Source: JACCZR01 sp963830065
Lineage (GTDB): Bacteria; Actinomycetota; Thermoleophilia; Solirubrobacterales; Thermoleophilaceae
Direction of reading: 5' to 3'
Length of the DNA: 64,000 nucleotides
Assembly: GCA_963830065.1 (NCBI GenBank)
Contig: CAWHLA010000007.1
Coordinates: 293,382 to 357,381 of the forward strand
Both the position numbers and the translations under genes were made by a program. Below the pieces are notes generated by a model. That model saw only the letters and a list, made by a program, of their open reading frames with translations. It searched no databases and was not told where the DNA came from. Shown here in pieces: positions 15,864 to 23,819 of this stretch (position 1 is the first letter of the stretch; each line of letters starts with the position of its first letter).

Positions 15864-16319
15864 GTGACCACGCCCAACCTCGCGGCCCCCCTGTCGGTAG
15901 CCGATCTGGACTCGGCGTCGGAGGCCGTGCGCCTGGGAGGACTGCGGCTGACCAGTGCCCGCCGGCTCGTCATCGAAGCCCTGGCGCGGGCCGGCCGCCC
16001 GCTGCGCGCCGAGGAGATCGCAGCCGGTGCGGGGGACGTCCCGGCCTCGGACATCGCCTCGGTCTACCGCAACCTCGAGACCCTCGAGCGCATCGGAGTG
16101 GTGCGCCACATGCACCACGGCCACGGCCCGGGGCTGTACGCGCTGGCCGGGCACGAGGACGCCGAGTACCTGGTCTGCGAGTCCTGTGGCACCTCGCGAC
16201 CGGTGGACTCCGCCGAGCTCGACGAGGTGCGCGCGCTTGTCCGCGAGCGCTTCGGCTTCGAGGCCCGCTTCTCCCACTTCCCGCTGTTCGGCCTCTGCGA
16301 GCGGTGCTCGGCGAGCTGA
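15864..16319 (+). CDS. Fur family metalloregulator, probably nickel-responsive (Nur-like)
   Basis: The 151-residue DNA-binding repressor has the Fur winged helix (L-R-L-T-S-A-R-R-L-V-I-E-A-L...D-I-A-S-V-Y-R-N-L-E-T-L) and two C-x2-C structural zinc motifs (CESC, CERC). The usual H-H/D-H regulatory metal motif before CESC is reduced to H-E-D-A-E-Y, while an extra H-M-H-H-G-H cluster lies just upstream, so metal sensing may differ from classical Fur. Adjacency to a nickel transporter and the Nur-like box favours nickel; Zur remains possible. Confidence 0.82.
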   Translation: MTTPNLAAPLSVADLDSASEAVRLGGLRLTSARRLVIEALARAGRPLRAEEIAAGAGDVPASDIASVYRNLETLERIGVVRHMHHGHGPGLYALAGHEDAEYLVCESCGTSRPVDSAELDEVRALVRERFGFEARFSHFPLFGLCERCSAS

Positions 16320-17056
16320 GCTTCGACTGGCTGTTCAAGCCCGTCGAGAACCTCGACGGGTGGCTCACGAGCCTGTTCGACGGCGCGCCGCTGGCAGTCG
16401 CGCTGGGGATCGCCTTCGTGCTCGGACTGCGGCACGCCTCGGACCCCGACCACCTCGTGGCCGTCACCTCGCTGGTCACGACCGAAGGAGGCGGGGGCAC
16501 GCGCGGCGCCGCCCGCCTGGGCGCGTGGTGGGGCCTTGGCCACGCGACGACGCTGATCCTGCTCGGGATCCCGCTGATCGCCTTCAAGTCCGAGCTGCCC
16601 TCCGGGCTGGAGAGCGCCGCGGAGAAGGCGGTCGGGCTGGTGATCGTCTTCCTGGCGGCGCGCATCGTGTGGAAGTGGGTCCGCGGCGACTACCGGGCAA
16701 GTCCCCACGACCACCACTCCGAGTCCCACCGCCACCTCCACCACGCCGAGACCGAGCACTCTCACCGGGCGGTCCGCGGGCCGCGTCAGGCCTTCGCGAT
16801 CGGCACCCTGCACGGGCTCGCCGGCACGGGCGCCGTCGTGGTCCTGCTGATCACCGCCCTGCCCGACCAAGCGGAGGCGGCGGCGGCGCTGGCGGTGTTC
16901 GCGCCGATGTCGGTGTTCTCCATGGCCCTGTGCACCACGGTCTACTCCTGGATCCTGACCCGGCCGGTGATCGATCCGGTCTTCCGTACGGTGCTGATTC
17001 CCGCCCTCGGGGCCTTCGGATTGATGTTCGGCCTCTGGTATGCCGGTATTACTTGA
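16304..17056 (+). CDS. Nickel/cobalt transporter, NiCoT/HoxN-like
   Basis: The 250-residue inner-membrane protein has about seven membrane segments and the HX4DH metal signature in G-L-R-H-A-S-D-P-D-H-L near residue 42. The second conserved element is H-G-L-A-G-T-G-A. A cytoplasmic loop near residues 130-155 is His-rich (HDHHSESHRHLHH). It imports Ni2+ for the hydrogenase encoded downstream. It overlaps the Fur-family gene by 16 bp and is followed by a His-rich protein, forming a nickel operon. Confidence 0.86.
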   Translation: MLGELSFDWLFKPVENLDGWLTSLFDGAPLAVALGIAFVLGLRHASDPDHLVAVTSLVTTEGGGGTRGAARLGAWWGLGHATTLILLGIPLIAFKSELPSGLESAAEKAVGLVIVFLAARIVWKWVRGDYRASPHDHHSESHRHLHHAETEHSHRAVRGPRQAFAIGTLHGLAGTGAVVVLLITALPDQAEAAAALAVFAPMSVFSMALCTTVYSWILTRPVIDPVFRTVLIPALGAFGLMFGLWYAGIT

Positions 17057-17058
17057 GC

Positions 17059-17277
17059 ATGGAACGAGAAGAGCACGGCCACGACGACGCGCACGTCCAC
17101 GAGCACGAGCACGCCGACGGCACCGTTCATAGCCACCCCCACACCTCGCACGAGCACGACCACGTGGAGCACGAGCACGAGCACACCCACGAGGACGGCA
17201 CCACCCACTCGCACCCGCACGTGCACGAAGAGGGCCTGGAGCACTCGCAGGACAAGGCCCACTTCCACGAGCACTAG
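17059..17277 (+). CDS. Histidine-rich small protein, likely nickel storage or chaperone
   Basis: This 72-residue hydrophilic protein has 24 histidines, mostly as H-x-H, with two imperfect repeats (ADGTVHSHPHTSHEHDH and EDGTTHSHPHVHEE). It starts 2 bp after the transporter stop. Such sequences resemble the His-rich tails of HypB or SlyD, and the HypB of this cluster lacks a His stretch, so this may be a free-standing nickel reservoir. Function is inferred from composition and context only. Confidence 0.75.
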   Translation: MEREEHGHDDAHVHEHEHADGTVHSHPHTSHEHDHVEHEHEHTHEDGTTHSHPHVHEEGLEHSQDKAHFHEH

Positions 17278-17289
17278 GCGGCGCGCGGG

Positions 17290-19446
17290 CTAGGCGGTGA
17301 GCGCCGCCGCAACGGCGGCCTGGCCGTACGAGATGCCGCCGTCGTTGGGCGGCAGCAGGACGGGGCGCAGCACGCGCAGGCCGGCATCCTGCAGATGGGC
17401 GGTGGTGCGCTCGAGCAGCACGCGGTTCTGGAACACGCCGCCCGACAGCACCGCAGTCGTCTCGCCCGTGACCGCGCAAACCTCGGCGGCGGCTAGCGCC
17501 AGGCCCTCGTGGAAGCGCGCGGCCACCCGCCCCACCTCGACCCCGCCGGCCAGGTCCTCGACCACCGCGTGAATCGCCGGCCGGGCGTCTAGCCCTGGCA
17601 GCGGATAGGCGCCGCGCTCGGTGTGATCGACGAGCGCCTCGAGCTCGACCGCCGCCTGCCCCTCGTAGCTCGCCGTCTCGCGCACGCCGCACAGGGCCGC
17701 GACCGCGTCGAACAGCCGGCCGGCGCTCGTGGTCAGCGGGGATGCGGTGCCCGTGCGGCACAGCGCGGCCACCTGCTCCCACTCGGCCGGCACCGGCAGG
17801 TCCGCCGCCACCAACCACGAGCAGGCCATCCGCCACGGCTCCCGGATCGCCGCCTCGCCGCCGGGCAGGCGCACCGCCGGCAGGCGCGCGACCCGGTCGA
17901 AGCGGGCCAGCGAGCCGACGAGCACCTCGCCGCCCCAGACCGTGCCGTCGGTCCCCAGGCCGGTGCCGTCGAAGATCGCCCCAACCGCGGAGCCCAGCTC
18001 GCCGTGCTCGGCGAGGCAGGCCGCGAGATGGGCGTGGTGGTGCTGGACCCCGACCAGGCTCACCCCCTCCAGCTCCAGCGCGTGCTTGGTCGACAGGTAC
18101 TCGGGGTGCAGGTCGTGGGCCACGACCTCCGGCGCCACGTTGAACAGCCGCTCGAAGTGCGCGATCCCGTCGCGGAAGGAGCGCAGGGTCTCCCAGTTGC
18201 CGAGATCGCCGATGTGGTGGCCCACCCACGCGCGACGGCCCCGCGCCAGGCAGAAGGCGTTCTTCTGCTCGGCGCCGCAGGCCAGCAGCGGCCGCGCGTG
18301 CAGCGGAAGAGACACCGCCCCGGGCACGTAGCCTCGCGAGCGCCGGATCATCAGCGGCGCCCCGTCCGTCGCCCGCACCACCGAGTCGTCGGTCCGCATG
18401 TGAATCGGCCGGTCGTGCACGAGGAACAGGTCGGCGATCTCGCCCAGGCGCTCGCGGGCGTCGTCGTCCTGGTAGGCGATCGGCTCGTCGGAGACGTTCC
18501 CGCTCGTCATCACCAGCGGCTCCCCCACGTCGGCCAGCAGCAGGTGGTGCAGCGGCGAGTAGGGCAGCATCACGCCGAGGTCGGGGGTGTGAGGCGCCAC
18601 CGACTCGGCCACTCGCACGCCGGCCCGGCGGCGTGCGATCACGATCGGCCGCTCGCGGCCGACGAGCAGCTCCTCCTCGGCGGGCGAGAGCTCCACCAGC
18701 GCCCGGGCGCCGTCGAGGCCCGGCGCCATGAGGGCGAACGGCCGGTCCTCTCGGTGCTTGCGCGCCCTCAGTGCGGCCACGGCCGCCTCGTCGCGCGCCA
18801 GGCAGGCCAGGTGATAGCCGCCCAGCCCCTTCACGGCGACGATGCTCCCCGCGGCGAGCGCTTCCACGGCAGCGGCGTAGCCGTCGAGCGACGGCCCGCA
18901 CACCGGACACGCGTTGGGCTGCGCGTGGAAGCGGCGGTCGGCGGGATCGTCGTACTCGGCCTGGCAGGCCGGGCACATCGTGAAGCCGGCCATCGTGGTC
19001 AGCGGCCGGTCGTAGGGGACTCCGGTGACGATGGTGAAGCGCGGCCCGCAGTTGGTGCAATTGACGAACGGGTAGCGGTAGCGGCGGTCCGACGGGTCGA
19101 ACAGCTCGGCCAGGCAGTCGTCGCAGGTGGCGGTGTCGGGCGAGACGAGCGCGTCGGGCTCCCCGCCCGCCGGGCTCGCGCGGATGACGAAGCCGGCGTC
19201 GCCGGCCGGCTCGAGCAGCGAGGTCTCCACCCGCTCGACGGAGGCCAGCGGAGGCGCCTCGCGGGGCAGCCGCTCCAGGAACGCCTCGACCGCCGCGGCC
19301 GGGCCCTCCACCTCCACCAGCACCCCACGCTCGTCGTTGAGCACGAAGCCGGCCAGGCCGAGCTCCGCAGCGAGCCGGTGCACGTAGGGCCGAAAGCCCA
19401 CGCCCTGGACGACGCCCTCCACGCGGGCGCCGGCGCGAACGGTCAG
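17290..19446 (-). CDS. hypF: Carbamoyltransferase HypF
   Basis: HypF converts carbamoyl phosphate to a thiocarbamate on HypE, the source of the cyanide ligands of the [NiFe] centre. Domains in order are an acylphosphatase (VEGVVQGVGFRPYVHRLA), two zinc fingers with four C-x2-C pairs (CDDC, CTNC, CPAC, CPVC), a YrdC-like domain (KGLGGYHLACLA) and a Kae1-like domain with HHHAH. The frame has no ATG, GTG or TTG near the acylphosphatase. A CTG at 19446 overlapping the previous stop as CTGA is the best start (718 residues). The next standard start, 19605, would add 53 residues of non-family sequence. It is the last gene of the hydrogenase operon. Confidence 0.92.
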   Translation of the reverse strand: MTVRAGARVEGVVQGVGFRPYVHRLAAELGLAGFVLNDERGVLVEVEGPAAAVEAFLERLPREAPPLASVERVETSLLEPAGDAGFVIRASPAGGEPDALVSPDTATCDDCLAELFDPSDRRYRYPFVNCTNCGPRFTIVTGVPYDRPLTTMAGFTMCPACQAEYDDPADRRFHAQPNACPVCGPSLDGYAAAVEALAAGSIVAVKGLGGYHLACLARDEAAVAALRARKHREDRPFALMAPGLDGARALVELSPAEEELLVGRERPIVIARRRAGVRVAESVAPHTPDLGVMLPYSPLHHLLLADVGEPLVMTSGNVSDEPIAYQDDDARERLGEIADLFLVHDRPIHMRTDDSVVRATDGAPLMIRRSRGYVPGAVSLPLHARPLLACGAEQKNAFCLARGRRAWVGHHIGDLGNWETLRSFRDGIAHFERLFNVAPEVVAHDLHPEYLSTKHALELEGVSLVGVQHHHAHLAACLAEHGELGSAVGAIFDGTGLGTDGTVWGGEVLVGSLARFDRVARLPAVRLPGGEAAIREPWRMACSWLVAADLPVPAEWEQVAALCRTGTASPLTTSAGRLFDAVAALCGVRETASYEGQAAVELEALVDHTERGAYPLPGLDARPAIHAVVEDLAGGVEVGRVAARFHEGLALAAAEVCAVTGETTAVLSGGVFQNRVLLERTTAHLQDAGLRVLRPVLLPPNDGGISYGQAAVAAALTA

Positions 19447-19913
19447 GGCTGAGGAGGGCGTCGCGGCTCCGACAGGACGAGTCCGTAGAGCAGGTGGTCG
19501 GCGACGAAGGCGACCCGCTCGGCCGGCTTGCGCCGTCCGGCGTGGCTGACGCCCAGCATCGGGGCCATCCCCAGCTCGTATCCGAGCCAGACCACGACGC
19601 CCCACGCGGGCCCCGACCAGGGCAACTCGCGAAAGCCGGCCGGCAAGGCACCGTAGCTGGCACCCGCCGTCGCCCCGAAGCCCACGTGAGCGGCCTCGGT
19701 CAGCGCCCGCCGGCGTTGCGGCTGGACGAGCGCCTTCAACGCCTGGCGCCGCCCCTTGGGCAAGGCGGCCATGACCAGCCCCAAGCGCTGGCGGATGATC
19801 GCCTCGGGGGGTGTCTCGCTCACCAGCCCCAGGCCCGAGGTCAGCTTCCGCAAGCCGGTCATCGCCATCGCGCCCACCACGCCTCGCGCCGCTGCCCGCA
19901 CCACGTCGTTCAC
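19443..19913 (-). CDS. Small membrane-associated protein of unknown function in the hydrogenase operon
   Basis: The 156-residue protein has three or four moderately hydrophobic segments (ARGVVGAMAMTGLRKL; H-V-G-F-G-A-T-A-G-A-S-Y-G-A-L; W-G-V-V-V-W-L-G-Y-E-L-G). It resembles the gene at 50799-51329 in layout (H-x2-x-G-A-x2-G-x2-Y-x2-L, then a G-x-W/A-x-G repeat and a late H-x2-Y/F-G motif), so the two may be paralogues, perhaps YagU/DUF1440-like. It overlaps the double-SIS gene by GTGA and hypF by CTGA. A role with the hydrogenase is suggested only by the operon. Confidence 0.65.
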   Translation of the reverse strand: MNDVVRAAARGVVGAMAMTGLRKLTSGLGLVSETPPEAIIRQRLGLVMAALPKGRRQALKALVQPQRRRALTEAAHVGFGATAGASYGALPAGFRELPWSGPAWGVVVWLGYELGMAPMLGVSHAGRRKPAERVAFVADHLLYGLVLSEPRRPPQP

Positions 19914-21100
19914 GCCTCCTCCTCCAGCAGCACGACCAGAGCGTGGTACGCGGTGGCCTGCGCCTCCTGGATGCGCGGGATGTGCTCCGAGCGCGTGATC
20001 ACCACGTGGTCGGCCAGTTGCTCGGCGGCCACGCGGCCGCCGTCGTAGCCCACCATCGCGATCGTGACCAGGTCGCGCCGGCGGGCCTCGACCAGCGCCT
20101 CGATCACGTTGCGCGAGTTGCCGCTGGTCGACAGTGCGAGCAGCGCGTCGCCGGGGCGGCCGTGGGCGATCACCTGGCGCTGGAAGATCGCGTCGGTGCC
20201 GATGTCGTTGGCGATCGCGGTGATCACGGCGGGGTCCTCGGTCAGGTCCAGCGCGCGGCGTCCCGGGCGTCCGCCCGGCGGCTCGCGCAGGTCGGCCACC
20301 ACGTCCATCGCGTCGGTGGCCGAGCCGCCGTTGCCCAGCGCCAGCAGCTTCCCGCCGGCGCCGAAGCACTCGCGCAGCGCAGCGGCGGCGGCCGCCAGCT
20401 GCTCGCCGCCGTCGCGCAGCGTCTGCTCGCGCAGGGCCTCGGCCTCCGCGCTCTTGAGCAGCACCGAGCCGCGCACGTCGTCGAGCACCGCGTCGATGTC
20501 CGTCTCGCTCTCGGCCAGGAAGGGGTAGAGGAAGCTGGACGCGCCGCTGTCGTGGGCACGGCGCGCCTCGCGCCCCTCGAGCAGGCCCGGGTGCTCGAAG
20601 AACACGTGCACCAGCTCCCAGAGCACGTGGTAGAGGGTCTCGACCTGCTCCTGGGCGACCATCGCGTCGTCGGAGGGCACGGGGAAGGCCCACTCGGCCT
20701 CCGCCCCGGCCGCCACCGTCAGCGCGCCGCGGCGGCCGGCCGCGGCCAGGGCCTCGGCCACCTCCGGCTCGTCACCGAAGGCGATCGCGATGTCGCCGGG
20801 CTCCACCGCCAGGTCCACCTGCGCCGGCAGCGACCCGCCCTCCCGCGACAGCCCCAGCGCCGGCAGCGCCCGCTTGCCCACGATCACCGGGTGGACGAAC
20901 TCCACCGTCACGTGGCGCACGTCGGAGCGCGCCTGCGCCGACTCCCCGATGGCCACCAGCCGCCCGCCCGCGGCGAAGCGCTCGGCCATGCGGTGGCACA
21001 GCCGGGCGATGCGCTCCGCCTCGGCCCCGAAGAAGGCCTCCGCCGCTTGGGCGCGACGCGCGAGCAGCGCGTCGATCCGACCCGCGGCGACCGGAGTCAC
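19910..21100 (-). CDS. Double SIS-domain protein, phosphoheptose isomerase-like
   Basis: The 396-residue protein has two SIS (sugar isomerase) domains. The C-terminal half carries L-A-L-G-N-G-G-S-A-T-D-A-M-D-V-V-A-D-L and L-S-T-S-G-N-S-R-N-V-I-E-A, close to GmhA. The N-terminal half is more diverged (V-A-I-G-E-S-A-Q-A-R-S-D-V). SIS proteins bind phosphosugars or isomerise them. It starts at GTG 21100 overlapping the hypB stop, and its place between hypB and hypF is unexpected; its role in hydrogenase biology is unknown. Confidence 0.8.
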   Translation of the reverse strand: MTPVAAGRIDALLARRAQAAEAFFGAEAERIARLCHRMAERFAAGGRLVAIGESAQARSDVRHVTVEFVHPVIVGKRALPALGLSREGGSLPAQVDLAVEPGDIAIAFGDEPEVAEALAAAGRRGALTVAAGAEAEWAFPVPSDDAMVAQEQVETLYHVLWELVHVFFEHPGLLEGREARRAHDSGASSFLYPFLAESETDIDAVLDDVRGSVLLKSAEAEALREQTLRDGGEQLAAAAAALRECFGAGGKLLALGNGGSATDAMDVVADLREPPGGRPGRRALDLTEDPAVITAIANDIGTDAIFQRQVIAHGRPGDALLALSTSGNSRNVIEALVEARRRDLVTIAMVGYDGGRVAAEQLADHVVITRSEHIPRIQEAQATAYHALVVLLEEEA

Positions 21101-21780
21101 GCGGCGGTGGGCTCCTTCGCCGCCGCGCCCGCCAGCCATGCGGCCACCTCCTCGACTCCCTCCCCGGTGCGCGCGCTCACCAGCGCGGTGCGGACGCCCG
21201 GGTTCACCGAATCAACGTTGGCCAGGAAGCGGTCGAGGTCGAAGTCGATGTGCGGCAGCAGGTCGATCTTGTTGACCACCACCAGCTCGCAGGTGCGGAA
21301 CATCAGCGGGTACTTGAGCGGCTTGTCCTCGCCCTCGGTGACCGAGCACACCATCGCCTTGGCGTCCTCGCCGACGCGGAACTCCGCCGGGCAGACCAGG
21401 TTGCCGACGTTCTCGATGATCAGCAGGTCGATGTCGTGAAGCGGCAGCGAGGGCAACGCGGAGCGGACCATGTTGGCGTCGAGGTGGCACTCGCCGCCGA
21501 AGCCGCCGTCGGTGTTCAGCTGCGTGACCGGGACGTGCAGCGCCGACAGGCGGTCGGCGTCGAAGGAGCCGGCGACGTCGCCCTCGAGCACGCCGATGCG
21601 CACCTGGCCCAGCCCGGCTTCGACGATCCGCTCGAGCAGCATGGTCTTGCCCGCCCCCGGCGCGCTCATCAGGTTGACCACCCGCACGCCGTGGTGGTCG
21701 AAGTCGTGCCGGTTGGCGTGGGCGATGGTGGTGTTGGCGTCGAGGGCATCCTCGGCCACCCTGACCGTCGTCTGGTGCAT
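21097..21780 (-). CDS. hypB: Hydrogenase nickel incorporation GTPase HypB
   Basis: HypB hydrolyses GTP to drive nickel insertion with HypA. From the ATG at 21780 (strong AGGAGG site) it has 227 residues with the P-loop SAPGAGKT near residue 39, E-G-D-V-A-G-S-F-D-A-D, and the N-K-I-D guanine motif. It lacks the N-terminal His-rich stretch seen in some HypB proteins. A 160-bp gap with a stable hairpin separates it from hypA, the widest gap in this operon, so hypB may have its own promoter or be set at a different level. Confidence 0.93.
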   Translation of the reverse strand: MHQTTVRVAEDALDANTTIAHANRHDFDHHGVRVVNLMSAPGAGKTMLLERIVEAGLGQVRIGVLEGDVAGSFDADRLSALHVPVTQLNTDGGFGGECHLDANMVRSALPSLPLHDIDLLIIENVGNLVCPAEFRVGEDAKAMVCSVTEGEDKPLKYPLMFRTCELVVVNKIDLLPHIDFDLDRFLANVDSVNPGVRTALVSARTGEGVEEVAAWLAGAAAKEPTAA

Positions 21781-21852
21781 CAGTGGCTCCTCCTGGAAGT
21801 CCTGGCCCGCCTTGGCGAGCGACTGGGCGTGGCTGGCAAGACCGGGAGCGGA

Positions 21853-21872
21853 GCCAATGCCGAAGCATTGGC
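21853..21872 (-). promoter_or_regulatory. UUCG-loop hairpin in the hypA-hypB gap
   Basis: GCCAATGC-CGAA-GCATTGGC is a perfect 8-bp stem; on the transcribed minus strand the loop reads TTCG. It sits in the only long gap inside the hydrogenase operon. It may be a partial terminator, a processing site or an mRNA stabiliser. Confidence 0.45.
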
Positions 21873-21940
21873 GAGCATCGCGGGCGAAGGCAGGCGCGTC
21901 CAGGCGCCGCCAAGCGGGTGAGGACTGACAGGGGGAGCCA

Positions 21941-22291
21941 CTAAGCCGGAACCTCCGTCGTCTCGGAAACCTCGATCGACTCGACCATGAACTCCTCCCC
22001 GGCCACCGGGTGCGCGCTCTCCCCGCACACCGGGCAGCGGAACAGGGGCAGGTCGAGCTCCCATTCGTGAGCACACTCGTCGCAGCACGCGCGGCCGTCG
22101 ATCAGCGTCTGGCGCAGCTCGGCGCCGTCGCAGACCGTGTCGCGCGAGACGATCTCGAAGTAGAAGTCCAGCGAGTCGGGCACCACTTGCCGCAGCGCGC
22201 CCACGGTCAGGTTCACGCGCGACACGCGCCGCCCCGCGGCGTGGCGCTCCACCGTGTCGAGGATCGCGCTGCTCAGTGAAAGCTCGTGCAC
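21941..22291 (-). CDS. hypA: Hydrogenase nickel chaperone HypA
   Basis: The 116-residue protein has the nickel-binding N-terminus M-H-E-L and the zinc site C70-D-E-C73 / C86-P-V-C89. It delivers Ni2+ to the hydrogenase large subunit together with HypB. Its start overlaps the end of the protease gene by 19 bp. Length and motifs are normal. Confidence 0.94.
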   Translation of the reverse strand: MHELSLSSAILDTVERHAAGRRVSRVNLTVGALRQVVPDSLDFYFEIVSRDTVCDGAELRQTLIDGRACCDECAHEWELDLPLFRCPVCGESAHPVAGEEFMVESIEVSETTEVPA

Positions 22292-22770
22292 CGCAGCTCC
22301 TCGACCGTCTTGAGCACGAGGTCCACCGCGCCGTCCACCGCGGCTGCCACCTCCTCGGAAAGGGTGAGCCCCATGTCCTCGACAGTCACCGGCTCGACGG
22401 CGACCACGTAGACCTTGCCGGGCCAGCCGCCCACCGCCTTCACGAACCGCAGCACGGTGGCCGGGTCCATCGAGTGGGGGTCGATCACGTCGCCGTCCTC
22501 GATGGCCCCGCCGGCCTCCTCCTCCTCGGGCTCGATCAGGTACAGCGTTCCCGGCGCCTCGCCCTGCTTGCTCACGTCGACGATGATCAGGCCGTGGTAG
22601 CCGCGCATGACCTCGTAGGCGAGGTCGAGGCCGCCGGTGCCGCTGTCCATCACCGACACGCCCGGCGGCAGCTCGCGCTGCTCCAGCCGCCGCGCCACCT
22701 CGCCGCCGAAGCCGTCGTCGCTGAGCCAGGAGTTGCCCACTCCGGCCACCAGGATCCGCGGATCGCTCAC
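22273..22770 (-). CDS. Hydrogenase maturation protease (HupD/HyaD family)
   Basis: This nickel-dependent endopeptidase removes the C-terminal tail of the large subunit once nickel is in place. The 165-residue protein shows the family start L-V-A-G-V-G-N-S-W-L-S-D-D-G-F-G, the second metal region I-I-V-D-V-S and the D-P-H-S-M histidine. The large subunit at 25969 keeps a 19-residue tail after DPCLPCGVH, which is its substrate. It overlaps the preceding gene by 4 bp. Confidence 0.92.
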   Translation of the reverse strand: MSDPRILVAGVGNSWLSDDGFGGEVARRLEQRELPPGVSVMDSGTGGLDLAYEVMRGYHGLIIVDVSKQGEAPGTLYLIEPEEEEAGGAIEDGDVIDPHSMDPATVLRFVKAVGGWPGKVYVVAVEPVTVEDMGLTLSEEVAAAVDGAVDLVLKTVEELRCTSFH

Positions 22771-23819
22771 CTGATCTCCACCTCGTCGGGCTTGAAGAAC
22801 GTGTAGCGACCGCTGGTGCGCATGACGTCCTGACCGGGGTCGTCGTCGACGGTGAGGCCCAGGTGGACCTTGTCGTCCATGTCCACGTAGATGCGCTCCA
22901 CGGTGGCCAGCCGGCCGTCGAGGATGGTGTCGTGGATGTCGTGCCCGCGCGGCCGCAGCACCACCTTGCCGCCGCGCCGGAACACGCGCCCGTCCACCTC
23001 TATCTCGGCCTCGCCCGGGGAGTTGGCCGGCTCGTCGGTGGGCGTGGGCTGCATCACCCCGTGGAGGCGGAACAGGTCCTCTGGGGTGGTGGCGGCCGCG
23101 CGGGCCACCATCTCCCTCACCGCGGGGTCCTGGTCCTCGATCGCCTCGCGCTCGCCCTCGCTCAGGGCTTGCACGTGCAGCAGCAGGGCCTCCTCGATCT
23201 CGGTCCCGTCGAACAGGTCCCCCTTGCTGTTCGGGGCCAGCTCGGGATGGTCGGGCAGAACGTAGGACGCGGCGAGCACGGCGTCGTCTGACTCCGTGGC
23301 GAGGACCGGCCAGCAGTTGACGTTGTCACCGGCCTCGTCCAGCGGGGACACGAAGCGCCCCGCGCCGGTCTCGATCACCACGTGGGTGGAGAGCAGCGAC
23401 TTGCGCAGCGCGGTCGGGCGGTCGGCGCCGGGCTCGTCGAAGTCGGTCAGGTTCTCCACTCGCGCGCGCACGCGGCCGCCGGCGCGCTCGAGCGACACCC
23501 GCCCGGTCAGCCCGCCGAACGTGAACTCCTCGGTGCCCGGGCCGTCGAGCTCCACGCGCCGCGGCACCGCCTGGTGGCGCTCCTCTCCGGGCTCCAGGAA
23601 GCGGACTTGGGCCGACAGGGCGGCGTCCGGCGGTGCCTCGATGCCGACGTCCACCTGCAGGTGGTCGTGGGTGTTTTCCGCCTGCGCCGCATAGGAGGAC
23701 GGGTAGACGATCCCGAACGGCGTGGGTGTCGAGTTCTTCGCCGCCTCGGGGGTGTACGGGTACAGCGCGTAGCCCTCGAACAGCATCGACGTGACCAGCG
23801 ACTCCAGCTGGGTGTTCAC
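22767..23819 (-). CDS. Conserved hydrogenase-operon protein of unknown function
   Basis: The 350-residue soluble protein has no motif I can name with certainty. It opens MNTQLESLVTSMLFEGYALYPYTP, is rich in beta-type segments with acidic loops, and ends with E-R-I-Y-V-D-M-D-D-K-V-H-L-G-L-T-V-D. It has no signal peptide or membrane segment and a single cysteine, so it is unlikely to hold a metal cluster. It overlaps both neighbours by 4 bp. Similar proteins accompany actinobacterial group 1h hydrogenases, to my recollection. Confidence 0.75.
   Translation of the reverse strand: MNTQLESLVTSMLFEGYALYPYTPEAAKNSTPTPFGIVYPSSYAAQAENTHDHLQVDVGIEAPPDAALSAQVRFLEPGEERHQAVPRRVELDGPGTEEFTFGGLTGRVSLERAGGRVRARVENLTDFDEPGADRPTALRKSLLSTHVVIETGAGRFVSPLDEAGDNVNCWPVLATESDDAVLAASYVLPDHPELAPNSKGDLFDGTEIEEALLLHVQALSEGEREAIEDQDPAVREMVARAAATTPEDLFRLHGVMQPTPTDEPANSPGEAEIEVDGRVFRRGGKVVLRPRGHDIHDTILDGRLATVERIYVDMDDKVHLGLTVDDDPGQDVMRTSGRYTFFKPDEVEIR

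Noticed and set aside
17059..17277. C-terminal part of a longer protein reading through from 15955
   Set aside because: The upstream frame is Arg/Pro-rich and lies opposite the Fur-family and transporter genes; an ATG at 17059 follows the transporter stop directly.
17623..19452. A 609-codon open frame antisense to hypF
   Set aside because: Composition is Arg/His/Gln-rich with no domain; hypF on the other strand has all family motifs.
16064..19663. A 1199-codon minus-strand frame over the nickel genes and hypF
   Set aside because: It crosses several real genes and is almost wholly Arg/Ala/Gly; a by-product of few stop codons in high-GC DNA.
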